From: JAHBTB01 sp964451255
GTDB taxonomy: Bacteria > Armatimonadota > Fimbriimonadia > Fimbriimonadales > Fimbriimonadaceae
Assembly: GCA_964451255.1 (NCBI GenBank)
Contig: CAYVHL010000004.1
Span: 62,001-126,000, forward strand
Length of the DNA: 64,000 nucleotides
Reading direction: 5' to 3'
The notes beneath the pieces are model-generated. The model ran no database searches. It worked only from the letters and a program-made list of their open reading frames with translations, and was not told where the DNA came from. Positions 26,283 through 34,398 of this stretch are shown piece by piece (within the stretch, counting starts at the first letter, position 1; each line of letters opens with the position of its first letter). Both the position numbers and the translations under genes were made by a program.

Positions 26283-26867
26283 TCAGGCGTTCTTGCGTCG
26301 GCGCTTGACCAGGCCGAGCGCGCCCAGTCCGAGGACGGAGAGCGAGGCCGGCTCGGGCACCGGGCCCGAGAGTTGCCAAGACATGTCGGCTGAGCCGCCT
26401 CCGGCAATTGCCAGGGTAGCCCCATAGCCATCGAAGTTGCCGTTATCAGAGCTTTGCAGGCCGTTCTCCAGGTGGAAGTCCGGGAATGCGTAGTCGTAGT
26501 TGACGTTCGCGCTGCTGGCCGCGGCGCCGATGAAGTAGGTCTGTCCGGCCGCCAGGTTCCAGTTCACGTCCGCCCCGATGAGGGTGTGGGCGGCGGTGGC
26601 CCCCTCCGTGACATAGACACTGTCCAAGACGGTCCCGGCCGTGTCGGTGAGGAAGAACTGCATCTCTTGCGTAGCCGTGTTCTCACCTTGGAACGCGACA
26701 TGGCCGAGGGCGACGTCCGACCCGTTCGTGTTGGTTATCCGCAAGGCAGGGGCGCTGCCGGGGTCACGGAACGTGGTGTCGACCCAAAGGGCGGTGTTGT
26801 CCCAGACGACTTGTGAAAAGCCCAGAGCCGAGACGGCGAGGGTTCCGAGAACTAAGAGTGATTTCAT
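26283..26867 (-). CDS. PEP-CTERM exported protein
   Basis: A 194-residue protein with a signal peptide (residues 1-18, ending ALGFSQ) and a PEP-CTERM tail (VPEPASL, helix VLGLGALGLV, then KRRRK). The body is beta-rich (LRITNTNGSDVALGHVAFQ; AGQTYFIGAAA), similar in style to surface proteins with a sandwich fold. ATG at 26867 is chosen because the signal peptide begins there. The gene has its own terminator. Function unknown. Confidence 0.85.
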   Translation of the reverse strand: MKSLLVLGTLAVSALGFSQVVWDNTALWVDTTFRDPGSAPALRITNTNGSDVALGHVAFQGENTATQEMQFFLTDTAGTVLDSVYVTEGATAAHTLIGADVNWNLAAGQTYFIGAAASSANVNYDYAFPDFHLENGLQSSDNGNFDGYGATLAIAGGGSADMSWQLSGPVPEPASLSVLGLGALGLVKRRRKNA

Positions 26868-26969
26868 AGTGGGTGTTGCTCCAACCGGCATAGTGTGTCA
26901 CAAGAATTAGTGAACTGTGAGTACGTTGATATCAAATATGGCAAAGCTACCGGGGAGGGCCGGCGGCGG

Positions 26970-28430
26970 TCAGGCGAGGATCCCGCTCACGACCTCGCCC
27001 TCGACGTCGGTCAGGCGGAAGTCTCTGCCCTGGTACTGGTATGTCAGCCGCGTGTGGTCGATGCCGAGCTGGTTGAGGATGGTGGCCTGCATGTCGTGCA
27101 CGCCGACCGGGTCTTTGACGACGTTATAGCTATAGTCGTCGGTCTCACCATGCACGTGGCCGCCCTTGAAACCGCCGCCCGCGACCCACAGCGAGTAGCA
27201 GTCGCCGAAGTGGTCGCGCCCGTGCGCGTTCGGGTTGTTGATGTCGCCCTGGACGAACACGGTCCGCCCGAACTCGCCTGCCCAAAGGACGATCGTGTCG
27301 TCCAGCATCCCGCGCTGCTTGAGATCCATCACCAGCGCGGCCGAGGGTTGGTCGGTGTCGCGGCACTGGATGGCGAGCTGGGTGTCGAGGTTGCCGTGCT
27401 GGTCCCAGCCGGAGTGCATGAGCTGCACGAACCGCGTGCCCCGCTCTAACAGCCGCCTGGCCAAGAGGCAGTTGTGGGCGTATGTGCCCTTCTTTTCCAC
27501 CTGCGGCCCGTACATCTCCAGGATTTCGCGCGGCTCCTTGGAGATATCGGTCAGGTCGGGCACGCTCGTCTGCATCTTGAACGCCATCTCGTATTGGGAG
27601 ATGCGGGTCTCGATCTCGGGGTCGCCGTAGTCCTCGTGCCGCTTGGCGTCCAACTTGAGCAGGTCGTCCAAGAGGCGGCGGCGAAGGTCGGCGGACATGC
27701 CGGGAGGGTTGCTGAGATACAGCACCGGGTCGCCCTCGCTGCGGAACCGGACGCCCTGATACTTGGACGGGATGAACCCCGAGCCCCAATAGTAGTCGAA
27801 GAACAGCTGGCCGCACGTCTTCTTCTCGTCGTTGCTGGTCATGACGACGAAGGTGGGGAGGTCGTCGGTCATCGAACCCAGGCCGTAGGCGACCCACGCG
27901 CCCATGCTGGGCCGCCCAGGTATCTGGCTCCCGGTCATGAAGAAGGTGACGCCCGGCGCATGGTTGACCGCGTCGGTGTGCATCGACCGCACCAGGCAGA
28001 TGTCGTCGGCGATGCCGCCGATGTGGGGGATCATCTCGCTGAGCCAGACGCCGTTCTTGCCGTATTGCTTGAACGGGCTGATGGCGGGCAGGACAGGGAA
28101 CTTGGCCTGGCCGCTCGTCATCGTGGAAAGCCGCTTGCCCTCGCGGAGGCTGGCGGGGAGTTCTTCCAGACGGTGCTTCGCCAGCCCGGGTTTGTAGTCG
28201 AAGAGGTCGACGTGGCTCGGCGCGCCGCCTTGCCACAGGACCACGACTCGCTTGGCTTTTGGCGGGAAGTGGGGCAGTCCGGGCAGGCCGCCGTTTCTGG
28301 GTTTCGCCGTCTGTCCGTAGCCTTCCTGCGCCAGCAAGGCGGAGAGGGCGGCGAACCCGATCCCTTGGGCGCCTGCCCGGAAAAGCTGGCGTCTGGACAG
28401 GCGCAGGTCGCGTTCGAAGATCGGGTTCAC
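26970..28430 (-). CDS. Tat-exported DUF1501 protein (sulfatase-like fold)
   Basis: DUF1501 proteins are large exported proteins abundant in planctomycetes and Armatimonadota, related to alkaline phosphatase/sulfatase folds and of unknown function. A twin-arginine motif (LSRRQLFRAGAQGIGF) sits near residue 11, followed by VVVLWQGGAPSHVDLFDYKP, LVRSMHTDAVNHAPG, a MHSGWDQHGNLD segment and LWAGEFGRTVFVQ. The GTG at 28430 is chosen to begin just before the Tat signal; the ribosome site is weak and the frame is open further upstream. Partner-type DUF1549/DUF1553 proteins are usually adjacent; here one lies 2.2 kb away. Confidence 0.85.
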   Translation of the reverse strand: MNPIFERDLRLSRRQLFRAGAQGIGFAALSALLAQEGYGQTAKPRNGGLPGLPHFPPKAKRVVVLWQGGAPSHVDLFDYKPGLAKHRLEELPASLREGKRLSTMTSGQAKFPVLPAISPFKQYGKNGVWLSEMIPHIGGIADDICLVRSMHTDAVNHAPGVTFFMTGSQIPGRPSMGAWVAYGLGSMTDDLPTFVVMTSNDEKKTCGQLFFDYYWGSGFIPSKYQGVRFRSEGDPVLYLSNPPGMSADLRRRLLDDLLKLDAKRHEDYGDPEIETRISQYEMAFKMQTSVPDLTDISKEPREILEMYGPQVEKKGTYAHNCLLARRLLERGTRFVQLMHSGWDQHGNLDTQLAIQCRDTDQPSAALVMDLKQRGMLDDTIVLWAGEFGRTVFVQGDINNPNAHGRDHFGDCYSLWVAGGGFKGGHVHGETDDYSYNVVKDPVGVHDMQATILNQLGIDHTRLTYQYQGRDFRLTDVEGEVVSGILA

Positions 28431-28510
28431 GCCGAGCCCATTGTACAACCCTTGCCAGGCTGCAGTCTTTGGTCGGCCGCCCAGTGTGTCCCAAACAAGT
28501 AGAATCTTGG

Positions 28511-28566
28511 TCGGCGGGCATGGAGTGCGCCCGAAACCGCCCCCACCGGGGATGATGACTCCTACC
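28511..28566 (+). promoter_or_regulatory. Fluoride riboswitch (crcB RNA motif)
   Basis: The stretch directly before crcB has the features of the fluoride aptamer: GGGC-ATGGAGT-GCGCCC, then AAACCGCC, then GGGGATGATGACTCC and TAC. GGAGT at 28522 pairs with ACTCC at 28558 to form P1, and the conserved ATGGAGT and TGATGACTCCTAC strings are intact. It ends 11 bases before the crcB ATG, so control is probably at ribosome access. The downstream fluoride channel gene makes the assignment coherent. Confidence 0.88.
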
Positions 28567-28577
28567 AGGAACGAGGC

Positions 28578-28973
28578 ATGAAGAACCTGGTCACGGTGCT
28601 CTTGGTCGGCGGCGGCGGATTTATCGGCGCCAACCTGCGGTATTGGCTGGGCGGCTGGATACAGGCGCAACGAGGCGTCCAGTTCCCGGTCGAGACGATG
28701 GCGATCAACATCGTCGGGAGCTTCGTCATCGGGCTCTTCCTCGGACTCGCGGCCGGGACGAACTGGAATCCGAACTGGAGGCTCTTTGTCGCGGTCGGCG
28801 TCTTGGGCGGCTTCACCACCTATTCCAGCTTTGCGTGGGAGTCGGTGCAACTGTTGCGGGAGGGCCAGGTCACGCGCGCGGCGCTCTATGTCTTTGGCAC
28901 CGCGCTCGGCACCGTCCTCGCCGCTTGGCTTGGTCTCGTGGCTTCCCGTGTCCTGCTCGGAGGTAAGGCGTGA
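28578..28973 (+). CDS. crcB: Fluoride channel CrcB/Fluc
   Basis: Small dual-topology fluoride exporter. Four membrane helices in 131 residues with the family motifs: VGGGGFIGANLRYWLG at residues 10-25, the pore asparagine in MAINIVGSFVIG near residue 44 and VGVLGGFTTYSSFAWE near residue 73. It lies behind a fluoride riboswitch and overlaps the DUF190 gene by four bases. Confidence 0.97.
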   Translation: MKNLVTVLLVGGGGFIGANLRYWLGGWIQAQRGVQFPVETMAINIVGSFVIGLFLGLAAGTNWNPNWRLFVAVGVLGGFTTYSSFAWESVQLLREGQVTRAALYVFGTALGTVLAAWLGLVASRVLLGGKA

Positions 28974-29311
28974 ACATCGATCGCGACGGCAAAGTGTTGG
29001 TCATCTTCTTGGGCGACAGCGACCGCATAGGCGGGCAGTCTGCTTACAAGCACATCGTGGAGAAGGCGAAGGCTTCCGGTCTCGCCGGGGCGACCGTGAC
29101 CCACGGCCAAATGGGCTTTGGCGGCAACAGCCGCGTCCACACGGCCTCGATCCTCCGATTGTCTGAAGACCTCCCAGTCAGGGTCGAGATCGTCGACGAC
29201 GCCGACAAGATCGACGCCTTCCTGGAGACAATCAGGGACGAACTCACCGACGGTCTTTGTGTCACCTGGGGTGTGCAGGTCGAACGCTATAGCCACAAGG
29301 GAAACCGGTAG
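28970..29311 (+). CDS. DUF190 (PII-like) protein linked to CrcB
   Basis: A 113-residue ferredoxin-like PII-type protein. The pattern LVIFLGDSDRIGG, then LVEKAKASGLAGATVTHG-like helix and strand, GFGGNSRVHTASILRLSEDL and PVRVEIVDDADKIDAFL matches DUF190, commonly found beside crcB. It starts with a GTG overlapping the crcB stop. It may be a cytosolic sensor of fluoride stress; this role is inferred from gene linkage. Confidence 0.93.
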   Translation: MNIDRDGKVLVIFLGDSDRIGGQSAYKHIVEKAKASGLAGATVTHGQMGFGGNSRVHTASILRLSEDLPVRVEIVDDADKIDAFLETIRDELTDGLCVTWGVQVERYSHKGNR

Positions 29312-29396
29312 CCGGGAGGATTGCCCGCCGCCAACGACGATCGGATCTCCGATATGGGGCAGGCGTTTTGTGACAATCGGTGAGCGGTGACGTACA

Positions 29397-30608
29397 ATGA
29401 ATGTCATCGCCATGAACGTCCGGCACCAGTACCGCTGGCTCCTCGCCGCCCTCGGCTTCGTCGCCCTTGGGTTCCAGTCTCCGCCCGCTCAAAAGCTACA
29501 AGTGTTGGTCGTCGGCGGCGGCCCTTCGCCGAAGTACAACCAGGTGGCGATCGAGAGCAACGTCCGCTACTTCGACCGTGTGAAGCCAGCCAACACCGAG
29601 ATGCGGGTGCTCTTCACCGACGGCAATCCGAAGTCGGAGAACGTGCTCTGCCAGGGCGAAGGCGGCAAGACTTATTACCGCGCCCCGAACCTACCGCGTC
29701 AAGACGGCCCCGCCGAGTCCGAAGCCGTCCGCAACCAGCTTGCCCAGCTCGCAGACCGCCTCCGGAAGGATCCGGGGGCGCCAGCCTTTCTTTACTTTAC
29801 CGGCCACGGCAGTCCCAACGAGCGGAGCCGCCTGGAGAACAACCATTTTGACCTTTGGGACAAGCAGACCCTCAGTGTCACCGACCTTGCCGGCGACATC
29901 AGCCAGTTCCCCAAGGAGACCCCGGTCACGTTGCTCATGGTCGAGTGTTTCTCAGGTTCGTTCGGCAACATGCTGTTCGAGGGCGGACTGCCCGACGCCC
30001 CATTGGCTGATCGCAAGATCTGCGGATTTTTTGCCAGCGTCCAACAGAGGCCGGCCGCAGGTTGCACCCCGAACGTGAACGAGGAAGACTACCGAGACTT
30101 CACCGGTTACTTTCTAGCCGCCCTGACCGGCAAAGACCGCATGGGTCGCGATGTGCGTGGCGCCGATTACGACAAGAACGGCCGCGTCGGCATGGATGAA
30201 GCCTTCGCTTACTCGTTGGTCAACGACACATCCATCGACACGCCCGTCTGCACCTCGGACGTGTTTCTCCGGCGCTTCGTGCCGTGCCAGGACGCCGAGG
30301 TCATGTCGACCCCGTTCAGCCAGGTGCGTACCTGGGCCCGTCCTGCTCAGCTCGTTGCCCTGGACGGACTCGCCAAGTCTCTCCAGCTTGACGGCGAGGG
30401 CCGAATGAAGGCGGCATATGAAGAGTTCCTTGGCAACAAGGTCGACAGTGAGAAGCCACGAGACACCCGGCTCATCCGCTTCGTACGGCTGTCCAAGACG
30501 ATCGTGTTGCAGCACCGGCTGGCAGACAGCGGGACACCTGAGTTGAAGCGGCGGTTCGCCGACCTCCTAAAGCTTGAGGCGGCCAACCCGCTCGTTCCAG
30601 AAAGCTGA
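29397..30608 (+). CDS. Secreted caspase-like (C13/C14 fold) cysteine protease
   Basis: A signal peptide (hydrophobic residues 14-27) leads into a caspase-fold domain with the catalytic dyad visible: FLYFTGHGSPN with His137 and LLMVECFSGSFGN with Cys184. Strands KLQVLVVGGG and MRVLFTDGN precede them. The C-terminal 150 residues are helical and not assigned; an EF-hand-like phrase DYDKNGRVGMDEAF occurs near residue 262 and may bind calcium. Bacterial proteins of this kind can act in polysaccharide or surface processing, but the target here is unknown. ATG at 29412 is an alternative start. Confidence 0.78.
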   Translation: MNVIAMNVRHQYRWLLAALGFVALGFQSPPAQKLQVLVVGGGPSPKYNQVAIESNVRYFDRVKPANTEMRVLFTDGNPKSENVLCQGEGGKTYYRAPNLPRQDGPAESEAVRNQLAQLADRLRKDPGAPAFLYFTGHGSPNERSRLENNHFDLWDKQTLSVTDLAGDISQFPKETPVTLLMVECFSGSFGNMLFEGGLPDAPLADRKICGFFASVQQRPAAGCTPNVNEEDYRDFTGYFLAALTGKDRMGRDVRGADYDKNGRVGMDEAFAYSLVNDTSIDTPVCTSDVFLRRFVPCQDAEVMSTPFSQVRTWARPAQLVALDGLAKSLQLDGEGRMKAAYEEFLGNKVDSEKPRDTRLIRFVRLSKTIVLQHRLADSGTPELKRRFADLLKLEAANPLVPES

Positions 30609-33128
30609 TCATTCTCGGGTCATCGCTTCGTCGAGGTTGAGGATCGACAGGCAGACGGCCGCGTATGCGGCGTGCTGGGTCGGGTCAAGGGAGGTGTCCA
30701 CGGGGGACTCGCCCACCGCCAAGTAGGCTTTCGCTGAAGCAGGGTCTTTGGCAAAAGCGGCCAGAGCCTTGTCCAGACTGCCCTTCAGGATGGCCAGTTC
30801 GTCAGGCCGTGGCCGCCTTGCGCAGGCGAGTCGGAATGCGTAGGTCAGCCGGTCAGTGGCGGATCGGGCAGATTTCATCGCCCTTGCCGCCATCGCGCGG
30901 CCCGCTTCGACCCACGCGGTGTCGTTCATCATCGTGAGCGCATGGAGCGGGGTTGATGTCTGCGCCATGTTCACGGTGCACACTTGGCGTGTGGCCGAGT
31001 CGAACATGTCGCCAGGAGCCACGGTCCGACGCCAGAACGTGTAGATCGATCTGCGGTACAAGTCGTCGCCATGCGACTGCGGGTAGGTGAAGTCGCGTTC
31101 GTCTGTGATCGCCAGACTGCTCCAAATGCCCGGCGGTTGGTATGGGTAGACAGGTTTGCCGCCCAATTTGAGGTTGATCAGGCCGCTCTCGGCCAATGCC
31201 ATGTCTCGCAAGACCATCGAAGGCATGCGGAACCGCGCGCCGCGGGCCAGAAGCTCGTTGTCCGGGTCGCGCTTGAGCAAAGCGGCCGACACCTTCGACG
31301 ACTGGCGGTATGTCGAGCTCATGACGATCAGCTTCTGCAGACCCTTCACGTCCCAGCCAGATCGGACAAATTCGGTCGCGAGCCAGTCCAAGAGCTTCGG
31401 ATGGGAGGGAGGCGACCCTTGCACGCCAAAATTCTCGCTCGTTTTGACCAGGCCGCGACCAAAAAAGACTTGCCAGTATCGGTTGACTTGGACCCGTGCC
31501 GTAAGCGGGTTTTCTGGGCTGCAGATCCATTCGGCGAGTCCCAGCCGGTTCGGCGGGAATGACTTGCCGACCGGTTTGAACAGGGCCGGGACCGCCGGTG
31601 ACACCCTGGTGAGAGGCTCGGTGTAATTGCCTCGGTTCAGGATGTGCGTCTCACGCGGCTGGGCGTTGTTCATCACCATCGGGCGGGGAATCTCGGCCTC
31701 AAGTTTTGTCAGTTCCTTGCGCAATGCCTGGGCGCGGAGCCAAGCCGCCGAACCGAGCACGTGATCCATGAAGTATTGGTGAAGCTGACTCTTCTGTGCG
31801 TCGTTTTTTACTTTAACGGCCAACAGGTTGCGCACTTCCGCAGGGGCGAAGTCGTCTCCTGCCTCCAGCCAGGCCGCCTCCCTCTGCTTAGTCGCCGGTG
31901 CATCCTCTGCTGCCTTCGCCCCCAAGTCCGCTCGTTCGACGTCGCTCCTCAGTGCCTGAAGTCGTGTCATTTGAGAGTCAGAACCCGCATAGATCCACGG
32001 CTTCGCGATGCTGTAGGGCACCCCACCTTCCGGCACGCCCGTCTCACTGACGTTGTTGAAGTACGCCATCATGCTGTAGTAGTCGCGCTGCGTGAAGGGG
32101 TCGTACTTGTGGTCGTGGCACCGGGCACACGCCATCGTCAACCCTGTCCAGACCGTCGACGCCGTGTCAACCCGGTCGAACAGGACGATGTTCCGTTGCT
32201 CTTCTGGGATCGCGCCGCCTTCACCGTTCAGCATATGGTTGCGGTTGAAACCTGTCGCGATTAGGTAGTCACGGCCCTGCTTTGTGGCCTCGCCCGCACC
32301 AGGGACCAGGTCACCCGCGAGTTGTAGCCGCGTGAACTGATCAAACGGCATATCCGCATTCATCGCCCGGACCACCCAGTCGCGCCACACGTACTGGTAA
32401 GTGTCGCCCTCCATCTGGAACCCGTTGCTGTCCGCGTACCGCGCGGCGTCAAGCCAAGGTAGGGCCATCTTCTCGCCGTAGTGGGGGCTGGCGAAGAGCC
32501 GATCGACGACCTTTTCGTATGCGTCTGGACTCTTGTCGGAGATAAAGTTGTCGATTTCGGCCAAGGTCGGCGGAAGACCGGTCAGGTCCAGGGTGACCCG
32601 CCTGATCAGGGTCGTCCTGTCGGCCTCGGGCGAGGGGGTAAGCCGCTCTTTCTCCAGGCGGGCAAGAACAAAGGAGTCGATCGGGTTCTTCACCCATCGC
32701 TTGTCATTCGTGGCTGGCACCGCTGGTCGGACCGGCTTGACAAACGCCCAATGGACGGTGTGCTTTCCCCCGTCCACGGCTCCTTCCTTGATCCAGTCGC
32801 GGACGACGCGTATCTCGCGGTCACTCAATGCGGTAAAGCCGAGCGGCATCCTGTCCATCCCGCCCAGCCCCATCAGGCGCGTGACAAGGAGGCTTTTGTC
32901 GGCGTCATGCGGCACGACTGCTTTTCCGCTCGCACCGCCCCGCATGAGGCCCTTGAACGACGAGAGGTCTAGACTCGCCGCGGCGCCGTCTCCCGCGTGG
33001 CACCGTACACAATGAGCTTTAAAGACGAGGTCTACGTCCGCGTACGTCGCCTCGCTAGACGCGACGCCACCAGCCGAAGCCGCTATGACGACAGAAGATC
33101 CTAGGGCCAGCCACATGCCCCTCAACAT
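30609..33128 (-). CDS. Planctomycete-type PSCyt1-DUF1549-DUF1553 exported protein
   Basis: An 839-residue protein with a signal peptide, a cytochrome c-like domain with one heme site (HCVRCH, residues 39-44), then DUF1549 (KNPIDSFVLARLEKERLTPS; VDRLFASPHYGEKMALPWLD) and DUF1553 (GLAEWICSPENPLTARVQVN; PKLLDWLATEFVRSGWDVKG). This three-part layout is common in planctomycetes next to DUF1501 genes and may serve in oxidation of polymers at the cell surface. The ATG at 33128 starts the signal peptide; the open frame continues upstream without support. Confidence 0.9.
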   Translation of the reverse strand: MLRGMWLALGSSVVIAASAGGVASSEATYADVDLVFKAHCVRCHAGDGAAASLDLSSFKGLMRGGASGKAVVPHDADKSLLVTRLMGLGGMDRMPLGFTALSDREIRVVRDWIKEGAVDGGKHTVHWAFVKPVRPAVPATNDKRWVKNPIDSFVLARLEKERLTPSPEADRTTLIRRVTLDLTGLPPTLAEIDNFISDKSPDAYEKVVDRLFASPHYGEKMALPWLDAARYADSNGFQMEGDTYQYVWRDWVVRAMNADMPFDQFTRLQLAGDLVPGAGEATKQGRDYLIATGFNRNHMLNGEGGAIPEEQRNIVLFDRVDTASTVWTGLTMACARCHDHKYDPFTQRDYYSMMAYFNNVSETGVPEGGVPYSIAKPWIYAGSDSQMTRLQALRSDVERADLGAKAAEDAPATKQREAAWLEAGDDFAPAEVRNLLAVKVKNDAQKSQLHQYFMDHVLGSAAWLRAQALRKELTKLEAEIPRPMVMNNAQPRETHILNRGNYTEPLTRVSPAVPALFKPVGKSFPPNRLGLAEWICSPENPLTARVQVNRYWQVFFGRGLVKTSENFGVQGSPPSHPKLLDWLATEFVRSGWDVKGLQKLIVMSSTYRQSSKVSAALLKRDPDNELLARGARFRMPSMVLRDMALAESGLINLKLGGKPVYPYQPPGIWSSLAITDERDFTYPQSHGDDLYRRSIYTFWRRTVAPGDMFDSATRQVCTVNMAQTSTPLHALTMMNDTAWVEAGRAMAARAMKSARSATDRLTYAFRLACARRPRPDELAILKGSLDKALAAFAKDPASAKAYLAVGESPVDTSLDPTQHAAYAAVCLSILNLDEAMTRE

Positions 33129-33213
33129 GATCTTCAGATGATACGTGCGCACCACGCCATCAATATGGCTCAGTTTCACACGATTTGAGTTTTGCCAAAG
33201 TACAATTACCGGC

Positions 33214-34398
33214 ATGCGGCGCGTCAACTCGCTCGTCTTACTTGTCGGCTTGGTCATAGCTATCGGATGTGGCGGAGGGGGTGGGGGCGTGAACCCTGTC
33301 AATGCGACGATCGATGTGCAATGGCCTGCGCGGTCCCGTGCTCTGGACGCTGGACTGACGTCGGCACAGTCCGCGACGATCTTCTTGCCCGCATCGGACG
33401 GACACGGCAACCACATCAGCTTCAACATCGACCGTGACGCCGCGCAGACCGCCGCGCACACGGAGACCTATCAAGTGCCGACGATGGTCGATCCTGCCCG
33501 GCTCACGACCCTTCGCGCGACATTCTATGCCCAGCCAGGATCGACGGGAGACGAAGTCGGCGTCGCCAACGCCGATGTCACAGTGAGCGGCGGCCACTTG
33601 AACCTCGCCTCGGTCACGCTGACGGGCGACATCAAGGTCGTGACCCTTGTCCCGGTCGGTGACCTCGCCGCGGGAGGGCAGACGACGCAGTTGAGTTTTT
33701 CGGCCAAGACCGACGCAGGGGCGATCGTCGCTGTCACTCCCGGGTCGGCGACGTGGACTGTGGCTAACGGCACAGCGGCGACAATCACACCCGACGGGGT
33801 CTTGACGCCGGTTACCGCCGGGGTTGCCAATGTCGTGGCAGTCGTTGACGGCGTCACAAGCGCGCCGTTAGAGATCAACGTGACGACTGCCGCCGTCTCG
33901 ACATACAAGTTCCCTTCGGGTAAAGGCGGCGCCCTGACGACGCCGACCTTCGACGCGGTGGAGGGCAACTTGTTCCAAGTCGCCGCCGGCCATGACATCC
34001 AAGTCTCTGCGCTGGGGGTGGAGTTTGAACAAAACGGCCAGCCAGACCACCAGGTGGCCATCTTCGACGCCGCGACCGGCAACATCCTCGCCCAGGCGAC
34101 GATAAGCTCCGCGGACACTCTGGCAGACGGCTACTACTGGACAGCGATCACCCCCATCACCTTGACGGCTGGTCAGCAGTACTACATCGGTGCGTTGCAC
34201 GGGACCGGCGCCAGTTGGTCGTACTTCAACGACACCCGTCCGAGCTCGGCAGCCACCTACATCCAGGACATCGGCACCTACTTCAAGGCCAGCTCGACGT
34301 TGGCCGGCGGCGCGTGGCAGGCGACGACAGGCACGAGCCAGTATGGTAGCGGCCCGGTGCGGCGCTATGTCGCCAGCTTCCAGGGGACAAGGCTCTAA
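33214..34398 (+). CDS. Lipoprotein with Ig-like (Big_2) and DUF4082-like domains
   Basis: The lipobox AIGC followed by a glycine run lies at residues 16-25, so the protein is a lipoprotein. A middle domain with ATWTVANGTAATITPDGVLTP then VTAGVANVVAV is a bacterial Ig-like type 2 domain, about residues 150-230. The C-terminal part (FQVAAGHDIQVSALGVEFEQ; GYYWTAITPITLTAGQQYYI) resembles DUF4082, a beta sandwich often in surface proteins. ATG 33214 is chosen as the beginning of the signal peptide. Confidence 0.78.
   Translation: MRRVNSLVLLVGLVIAIGCGGGGGGVNPVNATIDVQWPARSRALDAGLTSAQSATIFLPASDGHGNHISFNIDRDAAQTAAHTETYQVPTMVDPARLTTLRATFYAQPGSTGDEVGVANADVTVSGGHLNLASVTLTGDIKVVTLVPVGDLAAGGQTTQLSFSAKTDAGAIVAVTPGSATWTVANGTAATITPDGVLTPVTAGVANVVAVVDGVTSAPLEINVTTAAVSTYKFPSGKGGALTTPTFDAVEGNLFQVAAGHDIQVSALGVEFEQNGQPDHQVAIFDAATGNILAQATISSADTLADGYYWTAITPITLTAGQQYYIGALHGTGASWSYFNDTRPSSAATYIQDIGTYFKASSTLAGGAWQATTGTSQYGSGPVRRYVASFQGTRL

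Noticed and set aside
25934..26308. A plus-strand frame with GWRPLG repeats
   Set aside because: It is only the 21-bp tandem repeat read in another direction; no start context, no conserved feature.
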